Below are positions 16,588 through 25,776 of a stretch of 64,000 nt of DNA, piece by piece. Below the pieces are notes generated by a model. That model searched no databases. It was not told the origin of the DNA and saw nothing but the letters and a program-made list of their open reading frames with translations. Both the position numbers and the translations under genes were made by a program. The DNA comes from Bacillota bacterium. Lineage in GTDB: Bacteria; Bacillota; Clostridia; Acetivibrionales; JANLFN01. Numbering within the stretch: position 1 is the first letter of the stretch; the number at the start of each line of letters is the position of its first letter. The stretch covers positions 62,001-126,000 of the forward strand of contig JAEWTV010000010.1 in the NCBI GenBank assembly GCA_023397675.1. Direction: 5' to 3'.

Positions 16588-16844
16588 TTATAATTCATAA
16601 CAATCACTCCAATTCTCAATTCATTTATAACATTTTACCATTTAGTGACACAGAGTCAATGCTTGGTTACTATAGTAGTTCGCTAACAGTTTTAAACACA
16701 CGGCTATATCCCCGCACGACATCTGAATAAGGTAACTATCCCATATTACATAGGCATGGTATAATTATTTTATGAAAACTTCTATAAATATTTCACCATA
16801 CAATTTTATACATATAGAAATTTTATTTTTCGGGAGGTGTCTGT
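16526..16844. other. gene-free junction region with rearrangement scars and a promoter
   Basis: About 320 bases. After the 40-bp repeat stump (16548-16587), 16593-16659 is an imperfect copy of the upstream and start region of the S66 gene (12043-12117), including its GGAGTGATTGTTATGAAT start in minus orientation, but the reading frame ends after 23 codons. Further right, TGGTATAAT near 16750-16760 looks like an extended -10 for the histidine kinase. Confidence 0.7.
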
Positions 16845-19241
16845 GTGATCAGATTTCTTCGCTTTATCAGTGATAAATTTCTAGCCAAACGGCTAGATTT
16901 TCGTGTGCGGCTGTTCAACATGCTGGCGATGGCGGGAGTTCTGGTTAGCCTGGCGCTCGGCGTTTTTAACATTGTCTCAATGACCCCCTTAAATGCGGCC
17001 GCCGACTTGCTCGGAGCCGTTCTGTCATGCGCATTGCTCATCTACGCCACTCGGACGAGGCGTTATCAGGTTGCCTACATGATTACTGTTGTCGGGGTTT
17101 TCCTGATCTTGTTTCCTGTATTATTTGTCATCGCCGGCGGCTATAAATACGGTATGCCCGCTTTCTTCATTTTTGCTGTCGCGTTTACAGTTTTCATGTT
17201 GGAGGGCAAAAAATCGCTGCTTCTGGCAGGTCTTGAGCTGCTTGTCTATATGGCTTTATGCTTCTACGCCTATGCACATCCTGAAAAAATACATAATTAC
17301 GACAGCGATCCGTTCTGGGCTGTTCTGACGTGCTTTTTCGTTGTCAGCGTCTCGCTGGGGATCGCCATGTTCCTGCATTTCAAGCTGTACAACGAGCAGC
17401 AGCGGGAGCTTGAAGCTGCCCGAGTGGAAGCGCTCCGGCTCAGCATAGCAAAGAGTAATTTTCTCGCCAATATGAGCCATGAAATCCGAACTCCCATCAA
17501 TGTCATGCTGGGCATGAACGAAATGGTTATCCGTGAAAGAAGCTCAGAGCGCATCAGGGACTACAGCCTGAATATCCAGAACGCAGGCAAAACCCTTCTG
17601 ACGCTCATCGACAATATTCTGGATATGTCAAAAATTGAATCGGGGAAGCTGGAGATTGTATCGGAAAATTACCAGACGGCGGATTTGATTGATGATCTTG
17701 TCATGATCGGAATGGAACGAGTGAGCCGATACGGTCTTGAGTTTGAGGTTCAAGCTGATGAAAGCCTGCCCTGTGGACTGACCGGTGATTTCATACATAT
17801 CAAGCAGGTGGCCGCCAACTTTTTAAGCAATGCGGCAAAGTATACGAAGCAGGGCGGCGTCACACTTTCCTTTGCCCAAAAGCCGGGAAAGGCACCGGAT
17901 GAAATACTGCTCTGCATATCGGTTTCCGATACGGGGATCGGTATCAAAGAGGAAAACATCGCTCTGCTTTTTGATGCGTTCTCCCGGGGAGATCTCCAAG
18001 CCCACCGGAACATTGAAGGCACCGGCTTGGGTCTTACCATAGCGAAAAATTTCACCGATCTGATGCAGGGGCGTATTGATGTAAAAAGCCGTTTGGGTCA
18101 CGGCAGCGTCTTTTCCGTGGAGATTCCGCAAAAGGTTCACAATAAAACGCCGTTCCACAAGCGAACGATAACGACAAAAGAGGAAGCGGCAGTCGAAGAC
18201 AGCTTTATTGCTCCCGGCGGCAATGTCCTTGTGGTAGACGATAGCACAGAAAACCTGTTGGTCGTAAAATCCCTGCTTTCCCGGACACTGCTGCAGGTGG
18301 ATACGGCTAAAAGCGGAAAGGAATGTATCGAGTCGGTTACGAATAAACGCTATCATGTTATTCTGATGGATTATATGATGCCCGATATGGACGGTATCGA
18401 CACCCTGCGCGCTTTGAGGGAAATCTCCGGCTTTGATACGCCGGTGGTGGCCCTGACCGCTAATGTTGTGGCAGGGGTAAAGCAAACCTTGCTGAATGCC
18501 GGGTTTATCAAATACTTATCCAAACCCATCATGTGGAAGGATTTGGAGGAAACGCTCATGGGGCTTCTTCCTGCAGACCTGATAACGGTCAATAACCGGT
18601 ACGTACAAAATCTGATCCCCCATGAGATCAAGAATAAGCTTGCGCAGGATGCGGCTGTTTACGGCATAACTCTGGAGGAGGGTTTGGGCTATTTGAGCGA
18701 CAATACGCTCCAGTACAAAAATCTGGTGGTGTTTTTTGTGGAAAATTACGACAAGAGCAGGCGGGAGGCGGCGAATGCTGAGGCACAAAAAGACTGGCAG
18801 AACCTGAAATTTATGGTTCATTCCCTCAAAAGCAAAGCAAGAGCCGTGGGAGCCGTCAATCTTTCCGATACTGCAGCCAAGGTGGAAAAGCAGTGTATGG
18901 AGGAAAACAATGCGTATATAGAAGTTACTATGCCCATCCTGTACTATGAATGGAGCCAGGCGCAGGAAGGCTTAAAACAGCTTGCCGCAGGGCTTGACGA
19001 GCTTCCAGCCAGGCAGATTGAAACAGAAAATACCGGCATCAATATGGATGAGCTGCTGATACTGCTTAAACATAACCGGCAGCCAGATGCTCTTGCAGCG
19101 CTTGAACAAATGATTGCTTTATCCGACAGGACGGAGACTATAGAACGCCTACGGGAAATCCGGCAAAAGGTTGACGAGATAGAATTTCGGGAAGCGGAAC
19201 GCCTCCTGATCGGCATGGGTGGTGATACAGTTGGACGATAA
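16845..19241 (+). CDS. hybrid sensor histidine kinase with receiver and Hpt domains
   Basis: 798-residue phosphorelay kinase. Six membrane segments fill residues about 25-180 with no large extracellular loop. A HisKA domain follows with phosphoacceptor His212 (FLANMSHEIRTP), then HATPase_c (N box FLSNAAKYT, DTGIGI, GTGLGL), a receiver domain with Asp509 (LMDYMMPDMDG) and a C-terminal Hpt domain with His659 (MVHSLKSKARAVGA). All four relay sites are present, so His-Asp-His relay to the adjacent regulator is likely. A GTG start follows GGGAGG. It overlaps the response-regulator gene. The signal is unknown; control of the flanking surface proteins is inferred from position. Confidence 0.93.
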   Translation: MIRFLRFISDKFLAKRLDFRVRLFNMLAMAGVLVSLALGVFNIVSMTPLNAAADLLGAVLSCALLIYATRTRRYQVAYMITVVGVFLILFPVLFVIAGGYKYGMPAFFIFAVAFTVFMLEGKKSLLLAGLELLVYMALCFYAYAHPEKIHNYDSDPFWAVLTCFFVVSVSLGIAMFLHFKLYNEQQRELEAARVEALRLSIAKSNFLANMSHEIRTPINVMLGMNEMVIRERSSERIRDYSLNIQNAGKTLLTLIDNILDMSKIESGKLEIVSENYQTADLIDDLVMIGMERVSRYGLEFEVQADESLPCGLTGDFIHIKQVAANFLSNAAKYTKQGGVTLSFAQKPGKAPDEILLCISVSDTGIGIKEENIALLFDAFSRGDLQAHRNIEGTGLGLTIAKNFTDLMQGRIDVKSRLGHGSVFSVEIPQKVHNKTPFHKRTITTKEEAAVEDSFIAPGGNVLVVDDSTENLLVVKSLLSRTLLQVDTAKSGKECIESVTNKRYHVILMDYMMPDMDGIDTLRALREISGFDTPVVALTANVVAGVKQTLLNAGFIKYLSKPIMWKDLEETLMGLLPADLITVNNRYVQNLIPHEIKNKLAQDAAVYGITLEEGLGYLSDNTLQYKNLVVFFVENYDKSRREAANAEAQKDWQNLKFMVHSLKSKARAVGAVNLSDTAAKVEKQCMEENNAYIEVTMPILYYEWSQAQEGLKQLAAGLDELPARQIETENTGINMDELLILLKHNRQPDALAALEQMIALSDRTETIERLREIRQKVDEIEFREAERLLIGMGGDTVGR

Positions 19242-19863
19242 AAACGCGGTTTTGATTGTAGACGACGATCCGGCGCTTCTTAAAATGGCGGGAGAAATCT
19301 TGCGGAGTAATTATGCGGTAAGCTGTGTGAAATCAGGGTATGAGGCGGTTACCCTGCTGCAGACGGACTATATGCCCGACATCATCCTGCTGGACATCGA
19401 TATGCCGGGGCTGAGCGGCTTTGATACGCTAACTGCGCTGCGGGAAATAGAGGATGCGCGGGATATTCCTATTATGTTTCTCACAGGGGTGACAAAAACA
19501 GAAGTGGAACTCAAGGGGCTGTCCTACGGCGCGGTGGACTACATTACCAAGCCGTTTATCAAGGAAATCCTGTTGGCGCGGCTGAAGGTGCATCTGGAAA
19601 ATGGAAAGCGGCTCCGTCAGCTTAGTATGGTGGAGAAAAACAGACAGGAAACCCGGATCGATGAGGAAAAATTTGAACAGACATCAGCCGATTTAAGTGA
19701 CACTGAGAAGAAAGCATTGCGGCTGATTGTGCTGGGCTACACCAATCAGGAAATAGGCGAGGCGCTCCATTATTCCTATAACTATGTAAAAAAAGTCGTC
19801 GGTACCATCTATGAGAAAAAGCATGTCAGCAAAAGAAGTGATTTGAAAAAACTATTTTTATGA
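19219..19863 (+). CDS. response regulator with LuxR-type HTH
   Basis: 214 residues: receiver domain with acidic pocket (VDDDPA), phosphoacceptor Asp59 (LLDIDMPG), Thr (FLTG) and Lys (ITKPF), then a C-terminal HTH (about 155-214) with the GYTNQEIGEALHYSYNYVKK recognition region of LuxR/GerE type. It overlaps the kinase gene by 23 bases. The start may be the GTG at 19219 or a TTG 12 bases later; neither has a strong RBS, as expected for coupling. Terminal acceptor of the hybrid-kinase relay and probable transcription activator. Target promoters are not proven. Confidence 0.92.
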   Translation: MVIQLDDKNAVLIVDDDPALLKMAGEILRSNYAVSCVKSGYEAVTLLQTDYMPDIILLDIDMPGLSGFDTLTALREIEDARDIPIMFLTGVTKTEVELKGLSYGAVDYITKPFIKEILLARLKVHLENGKRLRQLSMVEKNRQETRIDEEKFEQTSADLSDTEKKALRLIVLGYTNQEIGEALHYSYNYVKKVVGTIYEKKHVSKRSDLKKLFL

Positions 19864-19879
19864 CTGCATTTCAGATAAA

Positions 19880-19913
19880 AGCCTGGAGAATTCAAAGTCT
19901 CCAGCTTTTTTTT
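19880..19913 (+). terminator. terminator of the two-component operon
   Basis: AGCCTGGAGA pairs with TCTCCAGCT (one bulge), then TTTTTTTT. Confidence 0.88.
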
Positions 19914-20005
19914 GCTCATTTTGCAAAAGAGGTTACTTTTAGGGTGTACCTGTCGGTTTCAAAAAATGTTATCTTGAACACAAGCGAAACGGAGGGGTGA
20001 TTTGT

Positions 20006-20395
20006 ATGATTTGGCCAATCCGGGGGCCTGTTTCCGGTGTTTATTATGCTAATGCCCGGTTGAAGCAGGTAGTATCTGACGAGGTGAGCGGCGACCTTCG
20101 GATACGGGCGGTTTTCGATGAACGGGAGGAACGGGAGCTTTTCTACGAAGGCATGTATTACAGCCAGCTTGATGAAAGCAGCGTAGGGTTTGTCGTTACC
20201 ATTGCCTCTGAAATCACACCAGAACAGCTCATAGAGCCGGAGTACAGACAGGCGGCGGCTCGGCTCTATGATGAGTGCGGGGCTGACGATGCCTTTATAA
20301 GAGATATGATCAAACGTGGAAGCCGGTTATTTATCCACCATACGGACAAGGGCGGGTATCTTGTACTGGCAAAGCGTCTGATATGGGAAAAATAA
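20006..20395 (+). CDS. protein of unknown function, 129 residues
   Basis: Not recognised. Acidic, mixed alpha/beta, no membrane segment or Cys cluster. It starts with a WPIRGPVSGVYYANARLK stretch and ends with a short beta segment (GGYLVLAKRLIWEK). An in-frame GTG lies at 19997, but GGAGG sits 10 bases before the ATG at 20006 and only 2 before the GTG. Downstream, a small frameshifted gene overlaps its stop. Codon use is GC-richer than in the core genes. Possibly from a mobile element; no function can be assigned. Confidence 0.6.
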   Translation: MIWPIRGPVSGVYYANARLKQVVSDEVSGDLRIRAVFDEREERELFYEGMYYSQLDESSVGFVVTIASEITPEQLIEPEYRQAAARLYDECGADDAFIRDMIKRGSRLFIHHTDKGGYLVLAKRLIWEK

Positions 20396-20534
20396 AAAAG
20401 CAAGCCCGTAAGCCACTGAAAACACAAACAGAATATCTACCGCATGACCGGTAACCATCGGCGGTAGCTATATCGGGTGGGGCGATATGATTGAAGTAAT
20501 AGCCACTGAGGTATTTCAGCTGGCGCAAAAATAA
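20383..20534 (+). pseudogene. small gene broken by a one-base frameshift
   Basis: An ATG at 20383, overlapping the end of the previous gene, opens a 23-codon frame (MGKIKKQARKPLKTQTEYLP..) ending at 20454. From 20451 another frame continues VTIGGSYIGWGDMIEVIATE and runs to a TAA at 20534. Joining the two by one base gives a coherent protein of about 50 residues. No slippery heptamer is visible, so a deletion is likelier than programmed frameshifting. Function unknown. Confidence 0.5.
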
Positions 20535-20558
20535 CAGCAATAAAAGGGGAAAAAGTGT

Positions 20559-23500
20559 ATGAAAAATGTTAAGAAGATACTAAGCCTAATTTTAACGGTA
20601 TGCATGGCGTTTTCTGTTGCAACTCAGACACTAATGCCAGTGACTGCATATGCAGATTCCGGAAATATAACAAGCACCGTAATGTCAATAAGCACCGTGG
20701 TGGGCAACGGTACTGGCGGTGCTTCCGTTATGCTTGGGGATAACGGTCCGGCCGTCAGCGCCGGGGTGTCTCCCAAAGGAGTTGCTGTGGACGGCAGCGG
20801 CAACCTGTATATCGCTGATACCGGCAACAACCGCATTCGCAGGGTGGATCATTCAACAGGGTATATAAGCACTGTGGCGGGTACCGGCCCTCGAGGTTTC
20901 AGCGGGGATGACGGCCTGGCCGTTAGCGCCCAGCTGGATACCCCCAATGGAGTCGCAGTGGACAGCAGCGGCAACCTGTATATCGCTGATACCTATAACC
21001 ACCGCATACGCAGGGTGGATCATGTAACAGAGAAAATAAGCACCGTAGCAGGTACCGGTACTCCAGGTTTCAGCGGGGATAATGGTCCGGCCGCCAGTGC
21101 CGAACTGAATCGTCCCTTGGGAGTCGCTGTGGATGGCAGCGGCAACCTATATATTGCTGATGCCGTTAACAACCGTATTCGTAAGGTGGATACAACAGGC
21201 AATATAAGCACCATAGCAGGTGACGGTACCCAAGGCTTCAGCGGAGATAACGGTCCGGCCGCCGGCGCCTGCCTGAGTTTTCCCTCTGGAGTAACTGTGG
21301 ATGCCAACGGCAGCCTGTATATCGCTGATACCTTCAATAATTGCATTCGCAGGGTGGATCATATAACAAAGAATATAAGCACTATGGCGGGTGACGGTAC
21401 CCAAGGCTTCAGCGGGGATAACGGTCCGGCCGCTAGCGCCAAACTGAATCGTCCCTTGGGAGTCGCTGCGGATGGCAGCAGCAACCTGTATATTGCTGAT
21501 ACCGTTAACAACCGTATTCGTAAGGTAGATGCAACAGGCAATATAAGCACCGTAGCAGGTGACGGTACTAAAGGCTTCAGCGGGGATAATGGTCCAGCTG
21601 CCAATGCCCAGCTGGATTATCCCGATGGAGTCGCTGTGGATGGCAGCGGCAGCCTGTATATCGCTGAGTCCAACAATGTCCGTGTCCGTATGGTTGCTCC
21701 CGCATCCTATACCATAGCCCCCATCAGCGACCAGACCATGATAGACATAGCGGCAGGATATGCTTCTGGAACACAGGAGACAAGAACAATAACGGTAACA
21801 AGGGGCACAGGTTATCTGGAAAACCTTGCAGCAGCATTAAGCGGAGGAGCAGACAGCAGCTTTGAGATCACCCAGCCTCCGGCAGCAGCCCTGAATACAG
21901 GGTCTTCTGCAACCTTTACGGTGAAAGCAAAGGACGGGCTTTCAGCAGGAAGGTACACAGAAACGGTGACGGTTTCCGCAGACAACATAACCAATGTCGC
22001 TTTTACCGTAACCCAGGTAGTGACTGTATCATCGCCTATAATTAGCTCCGTGGCGGGTGACGGTACCCAAGGCTTCAGCGGGGATAACGGTCCGGCTGCC
22101 AGCGCCTGGCTGTATTCTCCCTCTGGAGTTGCTGTGGACGGCAGCGGCAACCTGTATATCGCTGATTACGGCAACAATCGCATCCGCAGGGTGGATCATT
22201 CAACAGCGAATATAAGCACCGTAGCGGGTACCGGTAATCCAGGTTTTAGTGGAGATAACGGTTCGGCCTCCAGCGCACAACTGAATCGTCCCCGTGGAGT
22301 CGCTGTGGACGGCAGCGGTAACCTGTATATCGCTGATACCAACAACCACCGCATACGCAGGGTGGATCATGTAACAGGGAGTATAAGCACCGTAGCAGGT
22401 ACCGGTACCCCAGGTTTCAGCTGGGATAACAGTCCGGCCGCCAGCGCCCAACTGAATTGTCCCTCTGGAGTCGCTGTGGACAGCAGCGATAACCTATATA
22501 TCGCTGATAGCGAAAACCACCGCATACGCAGGGTGGATCATTCAACAGGGAATATAAGCACCGTAGCGGGTACCGGCAATCCAGGTTTCAGCGGGGATAA
22601 CGGTTCGGCCACCTTCGCCCAGCTGGAGGGGCCCGTGGGAGTTGCTGTGGACGGCAGCGGCAATCTGTATATCGCTGATATCTACAACAAACGCATACGC
22701 AGGGTGGATCATTCAACAGGGTATATAAGCACCGTGGCGGGAGACGGTACTCAAGATTTCAGCGGGGATAACGGTCCGGCCGCCAGCGCCAAACTGAACA
22801 ATCCCACAGGAGTCGCTGTGGACGGCAGTGGCAACCTGTATATCGCTGATTACAAAAACAACCGCATCCGTAGGGTGAATTCTTCTGGCTGGATAAGCAC
22901 CGTGGCGGGAGACGGTACTCAAGATTTCGGCGGGGATAACGGACCGGCCGCCAGCGCCCAACTGAATTATCCAAATGGAGTCGCTGTGGACGGCAGCGGC
23001 AACCTGTATATCACTGATTACGGCAACAATCGCATCCGCAAGGTTGCTCCCGCATCCTATACCATAGCCTCCATCAGTGACCAGACCATGACAGACATAA
23101 CGGCAGGATATACTTCCGGAACACAGGAGACCAAAACAATAACGGTAACAAGGACAGGTACAAGTGATGTACAAAACCTTGCGGCAGCATTAAGCGGAGG
23201 AGCAGGCAGCAGCTTTGAGATCACCCTGCCTACGGCAGCAATCCTGAATACAGGAACACCTTCTACAGCCTTTACGGTAAAGGCAAAGGACGGGCTTGCA
23301 GCAGGGACGTACACAGCAACGGTGACGGTTTCCGCAGACAACATGGTCAATGTCACCTTCACCGTAACCCAAGTAGTGAATGCATTATTACCGCTCGGAA
23401 CAGTGCCAGTTATTCAATCTGCGGTTGCTGGCAATGCCCATGTCAATATCACTTGGACTGGCGTGACAGGAGCGACAGGTTATAAGATATTCAAAAGTAC

Positions 23501-25127
23501 CACCTCCGGTTCATACAGCTCGGATTGCAACACTGCTAACGGCGCCGTATACAGCTATGATGTTACAGAACTGACAAACGGAGTAACCTATTACTTTGTT
23601 GTAAAAGCAATTAATGGCGGAAATGACAGCCCTAGCTCCGCTGAAGTGAGTGCGGTACCAGTCACCACCTGTACCGTAACCTTCAACAGCAGCGGTTCGG
23701 TGTATACCACAAAAACCGTTAACGCAGGCGAAAGCATCGGGAGCGCAGCTTGGCCGACTGATCCGACAAGAAGCAGCTATACCTTCGGAGGCTGGTTCAC
23801 AGGAGAAAACGGCGCAGGCACCCAGTTAACCTCCATGACGCCTGTCAACGCCACAACGACCATCTACGCAAAATGGACGTACAGCGGTGGCGGAGGCAGC
23901 AGTGGTTCCAGCTCTGGCAGCTCAACTGCAACAACCAACCCAACAACCACCGTCAGCGGCTCGACGGCAACGACGACCGTGACACCGACTGTCTTAGGCG
24001 GCACGGCGACAGGTTCCGTCACCACCTCTCAGATGAGCGATGCGCTGGATAAGGCAAAAGCGGCTGCTGGAACGAACGGCACGCCTAATGTGAAAATTCA
24101 AATTGACGGTGCCTCCGGCGCTAGCTCCTTCGGCACGATCATCCCGCGCTCATCGATGCAGGCGCTCGTAAATGGCAACGCCGGCGCGCTGACACTCTCC
24201 GGCCCGGCCGGTTCGGTCAGTTTCGAAGCGGACGCTCTGAAAACAATTTCCGGCGCGGCGAGCGGCGACGTGACCTTCAACGTAGCAAAAACAGATAGTG
24301 CACAGCTCTCCGACGCGGTGAAAACGCTCGTCGGCAACCATCCGGTCTTTACCTTCAGCGTCACCAGCGGCGGAAGCACCATTTCCCAGTTCGGCGGCAG
24401 CGTGACGGTGTCGGTTCCGTACATACCAGCAGCGGGCGAAGATACAAACGCCATTGTGATTTACTACATCGCCGCTGACGGAGCCCTGACAATGGTGCCG
24501 GACGCCCGGTATGACGCCGCCACGGGTATGGTCATTTTCACCACCACACACTTCTCGACCTATGCCGTTGGATACAACAAGGTCAACTTTAACGATGTGA
24601 GCGGTACGGCGTGGTACTCCGATGCCGTGACCTTCCTCGCAGCCAGGGGCATTACCTCCGGCACGACGGCGACGAGATTTAGCCCCGACGCAACGCTGAC
24701 ACGCGGCCAGTTCATTACGATGCTCCTGCGCGCCTATGGCATCTCGTCGGATACCAACCCGACAGATAACTTCGCAGATAGCGGCAGTACATATTACACA
24801 AACTACCTGGCGGCTGCCAAGCGGCTGGGGATTTCAACCGGCGTGGGCAACAATATGTTCGCACCGGAAAAGGCCATCACCCGGCAGGAGATGTTCACGA
24901 TGCTGTATAATGCGTTGAAGGTCATTGGTCAGCTCCCGCAAGGCAGTTCAGGCAAGACATTTTCCGATTTTACCGACGCAGGACAGATTGATTCGTGGGC
25001 AAAGGACGCGATGACATTGCTGGTCAAGACAGGCACCGTCGGCGGCTCAGATGGCAAGCTCACACCGCTTAGCACGACTACCAGAGCCGAAATGGCACAG
25101 GTGCTGTACAATCTGCTCGGGAAGTAA
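20559..25127 (+). CDS. giant NHL-repeat / SLH cell-surface protein
   Basis: 1522 residues. Signal peptide to about residue 33. NHL propeller repeats of 56-57 residues form two arrays (about 45-380 and 490-828), each unit with GVAVDGSGNLYIAD, NNRIRRVD and ISTVAG.GT. Each array is followed by a near-identical 105-residue beta-sandwich (about 383-490 and 828-935) starting SYTIA.ISDQTM. Then come a fibronectin-III-like domain (about 950-1030), a Listeria-type B repeat (about 1035-1105), a Gly/Ser/Thr linker, a domain of unknown type, and three SLH domains (from about 1342, 1405 and 1465). Predicted to be wall-anchored with two propellers for ligand binding. Strong GGGGA site. GC-rich compared with flanking core genes. 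Confidence 0.9.
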   Translation: MKNVKKILSLILTVCMAFSVATQTLMPVTAYADSGNITSTVMSISTVVGNGTGGASVMLGDNGPAVSAGVSPKGVAVDGSGNLYIADTGNNRIRRVDHSTGYISTVAGTGPRGFSGDDGLAVSAQLDTPNGVAVDSSGNLYIADTYNHRIRRVDHVTEKISTVAGTGTPGFSGDNGPAASAELNRPLGVAVDGSGNLYIADAVNNRIRKVDTTGNISTIAGDGTQGFSGDNGPAAGACLSFPSGVTVDANGSLYIADTFNNCIRRVDHITKNISTMAGDGTQGFSGDNGPAASAKLNRPLGVAADGSSNLYIADTVNNRIRKVDATGNISTVAGDGTKGFSGDNGPAANAQLDYPDGVAVDGSGSLYIAESNNVRVRMVAPASYTIAPISDQTMIDIAAGYASGTQETRTITVTRGTGYLENLAAALSGGADSSFEITQPPAAALNTGSSATFTVKAKDGLSAGRYTETVTVSADNITNVAFTVTQVVTVSSPIISSVAGDGTQGFSGDNGPAASAWLYSPSGVAVDGSGNLYIADYGNNRIRRVDHSTANISTVAGTGNPGFSGDNGSASSAQLNRPRGVAVDGSGNLYIADTNNHRIRRVDHVTGSISTVAGTGTPGFSWDNSPAASAQLNCPSGVAVDSSDNLYIADSENHRIRRVDHSTGNISTVAGTGNPGFSGDNGSATFAQLEGPVGVAVDGSGNLYIADIYNKRIRRVDHSTGYISTVAGDGTQDFSGDNGPAASAKLNNPTGVAVDGSGNLYIADYKNNRIRRVNSSGWISTVAGDGTQDFGGDNGPAASAQLNYPNGVAVDGSGNLYITDYGNNRIRKVAPASYTIASISDQTMTDITAGYTSGTQETKTITVTRTGTSDVQNLAAALSGGAGSSFEITLPTAAILNTGTPSTAFTVKAKDGLAAGTYTATVTVSADNMVNVTFTVTQVVNALLPLGTVPVIQSAVAGNAHVNITWTGVTGATGYKIFKSTTSGSYSSDCNTANGAVYSYDVTELTNGVTYYFVVKAINGGNDSPSSAEVSAVPVTTCTVTFNSSGSVYTTKTVNAGESIGSAAWPTDPTRSSYTFGGWFTGENGAGTQLTSMTPVNATTTIYAKWTYSGGGGSSGSSSGSSTATTNPTTTVSGSTATTTVTPTVLGGTATGSVTTSQMSDALDKAKAAAGTNGTPNVKIQIDGASGASSFGTIIPRSSMQALVNGNAGALTLSGPAGSVSFEADALKTISGAASGDVTFNVAKTDSAQLSDAVKTLVGNHPVFTFSVTSGGSTISQFGGSVTVSVPYIPAAGEDTNAIVIYYIAADGALTMVPDARYDAATGMVIFTTTHFSTYAVGYNKVNFNDVSGTAWYSDAVTFLAARGITSGTTATRFSPDATLTRGQFITMLLRAYGISSDTNPTDNFADSGSTYYTNYLAAAKRLGISTGVGNNMFAPEKAITRQEMFTMLYNALKVIGQLPQGSSGKTFSDFTDAGQIDSWAKDAMTLLVKTGTVGGSDGKLTPLSTTTRAEMAQVLYNLLGK
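20770..23390 (+). repeat. NHL repeat DNA arrays, with the whole array-plus-sandwich block duplicated
   Basis: Units of about 168-171 bp run 20770-21690 and 22040-23040. The sandwich blocks 21690-22030 and 23040-23380 are close copies. The pattern is an ancient unit expansion plus one larger duplication of about 1.35 kb. Confidence 0.88.
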
Positions 25128-25154
25128 TTTAAGCAATTTAAAAGCAAACTATAA

Positions 25155-25197
25155 AAAACAGGAAGACAGTCACAAATCGTGACTGTCTTCCTGTTTT
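25155..25197. terminator. bidirectional terminator at the island's right end
   Basis: A perfect 19-bp stem (25155-25173 with 25179-25197) with A runs left and T runs right serves both the SLH gene and the convergent phosphodiesterase. Confidence 0.93.
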
Positions 25198-25290
25198 CCT
25201 TGTTACCCCGTACCAGTTACCCCTCGGTTTAATTGTTGTCTCTTCGGGTGATAACCCTTTAGTTACAAGGTTTAATATCTGTTCAATACT

Positions 25291-25776
25291 CTATTCAACA
25301 TAAATAATCCTGGTATCCGGGGTTTTGCCTTCCTTAAGCTCTATAACTGCATATGACGGTTTACGTCCGCTTCTGGGTTCGCTTAAGCTTCCCGGGTTCA
25401 GAAAAATTGCTTTTCCATGTGCAAAGGTCTCTGCAATGTGTGTATGTCCAAAAAGCACCAAATCCGCATCAACCTGCTCTGCCTTATGTATAAGCCTCGA
25501 ATAACCATTTTTGACGTTGTACACATTACCATGCGTTATAAAAATTCTCGTGCCCATATACTCAAGCAGCTTTTCAGAAGGTGTTTCAGGTGCACCAAAG
25601 TCACAGTTTCCCCTTACACTCTCTATCAGAATCTCAGGGAAAATATAAGACAAATCATCTGCATCCCTTGTGTTATCACCCAAATGTATAATCAAATCAG
25701 ACTTTCTATTTTGCCGGATAACCTCTTCCGCCCTTTCAATATGACCATGAGTATCACTTAATGCAAGAAGCCTCAT
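25291..25776 (-). CDS. YfcE/MJ0936-type metallophosphodiesterase
   Basis: 161-residue calcineurin-like phosphoesterase with all metal-binding motifs: SDTHG (8-12), LGDN (34), GNCD (56), THG (79) and GHTH (109-112). Enzymes of this family hydrolyse phosphodiester model substrates; the natural substrate is unclear. The ATG overlaps the rdgB stop by 4 bases, and rph-rdgB-yfcE order is common in clostridia. Complete and of typical length. Confidence 0.92.
   Translation of the reverse strand: MRLLALSDTHGHIERAEEVIRQNRKSDLIIHLGDNTRDADDLSYIFPEILIESVRGNCDFGAPETPSEKLLEYMGTRIFITHGNVYNVKNGYSRLIHKAEQVDADLVLFGHTHIAETFAHGKAIFLNPGSLSEPRSGRKPSYAVIELKEGKTPDTRIIYVE

Noticed and set aside
20559..25127. Antisense ORFs in the NHL/SLH gene
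   Set aside because: Repeat DNA of high GC yields long opposite-strand frames; they mirror the repeats and have no RBS or plausible protein character.
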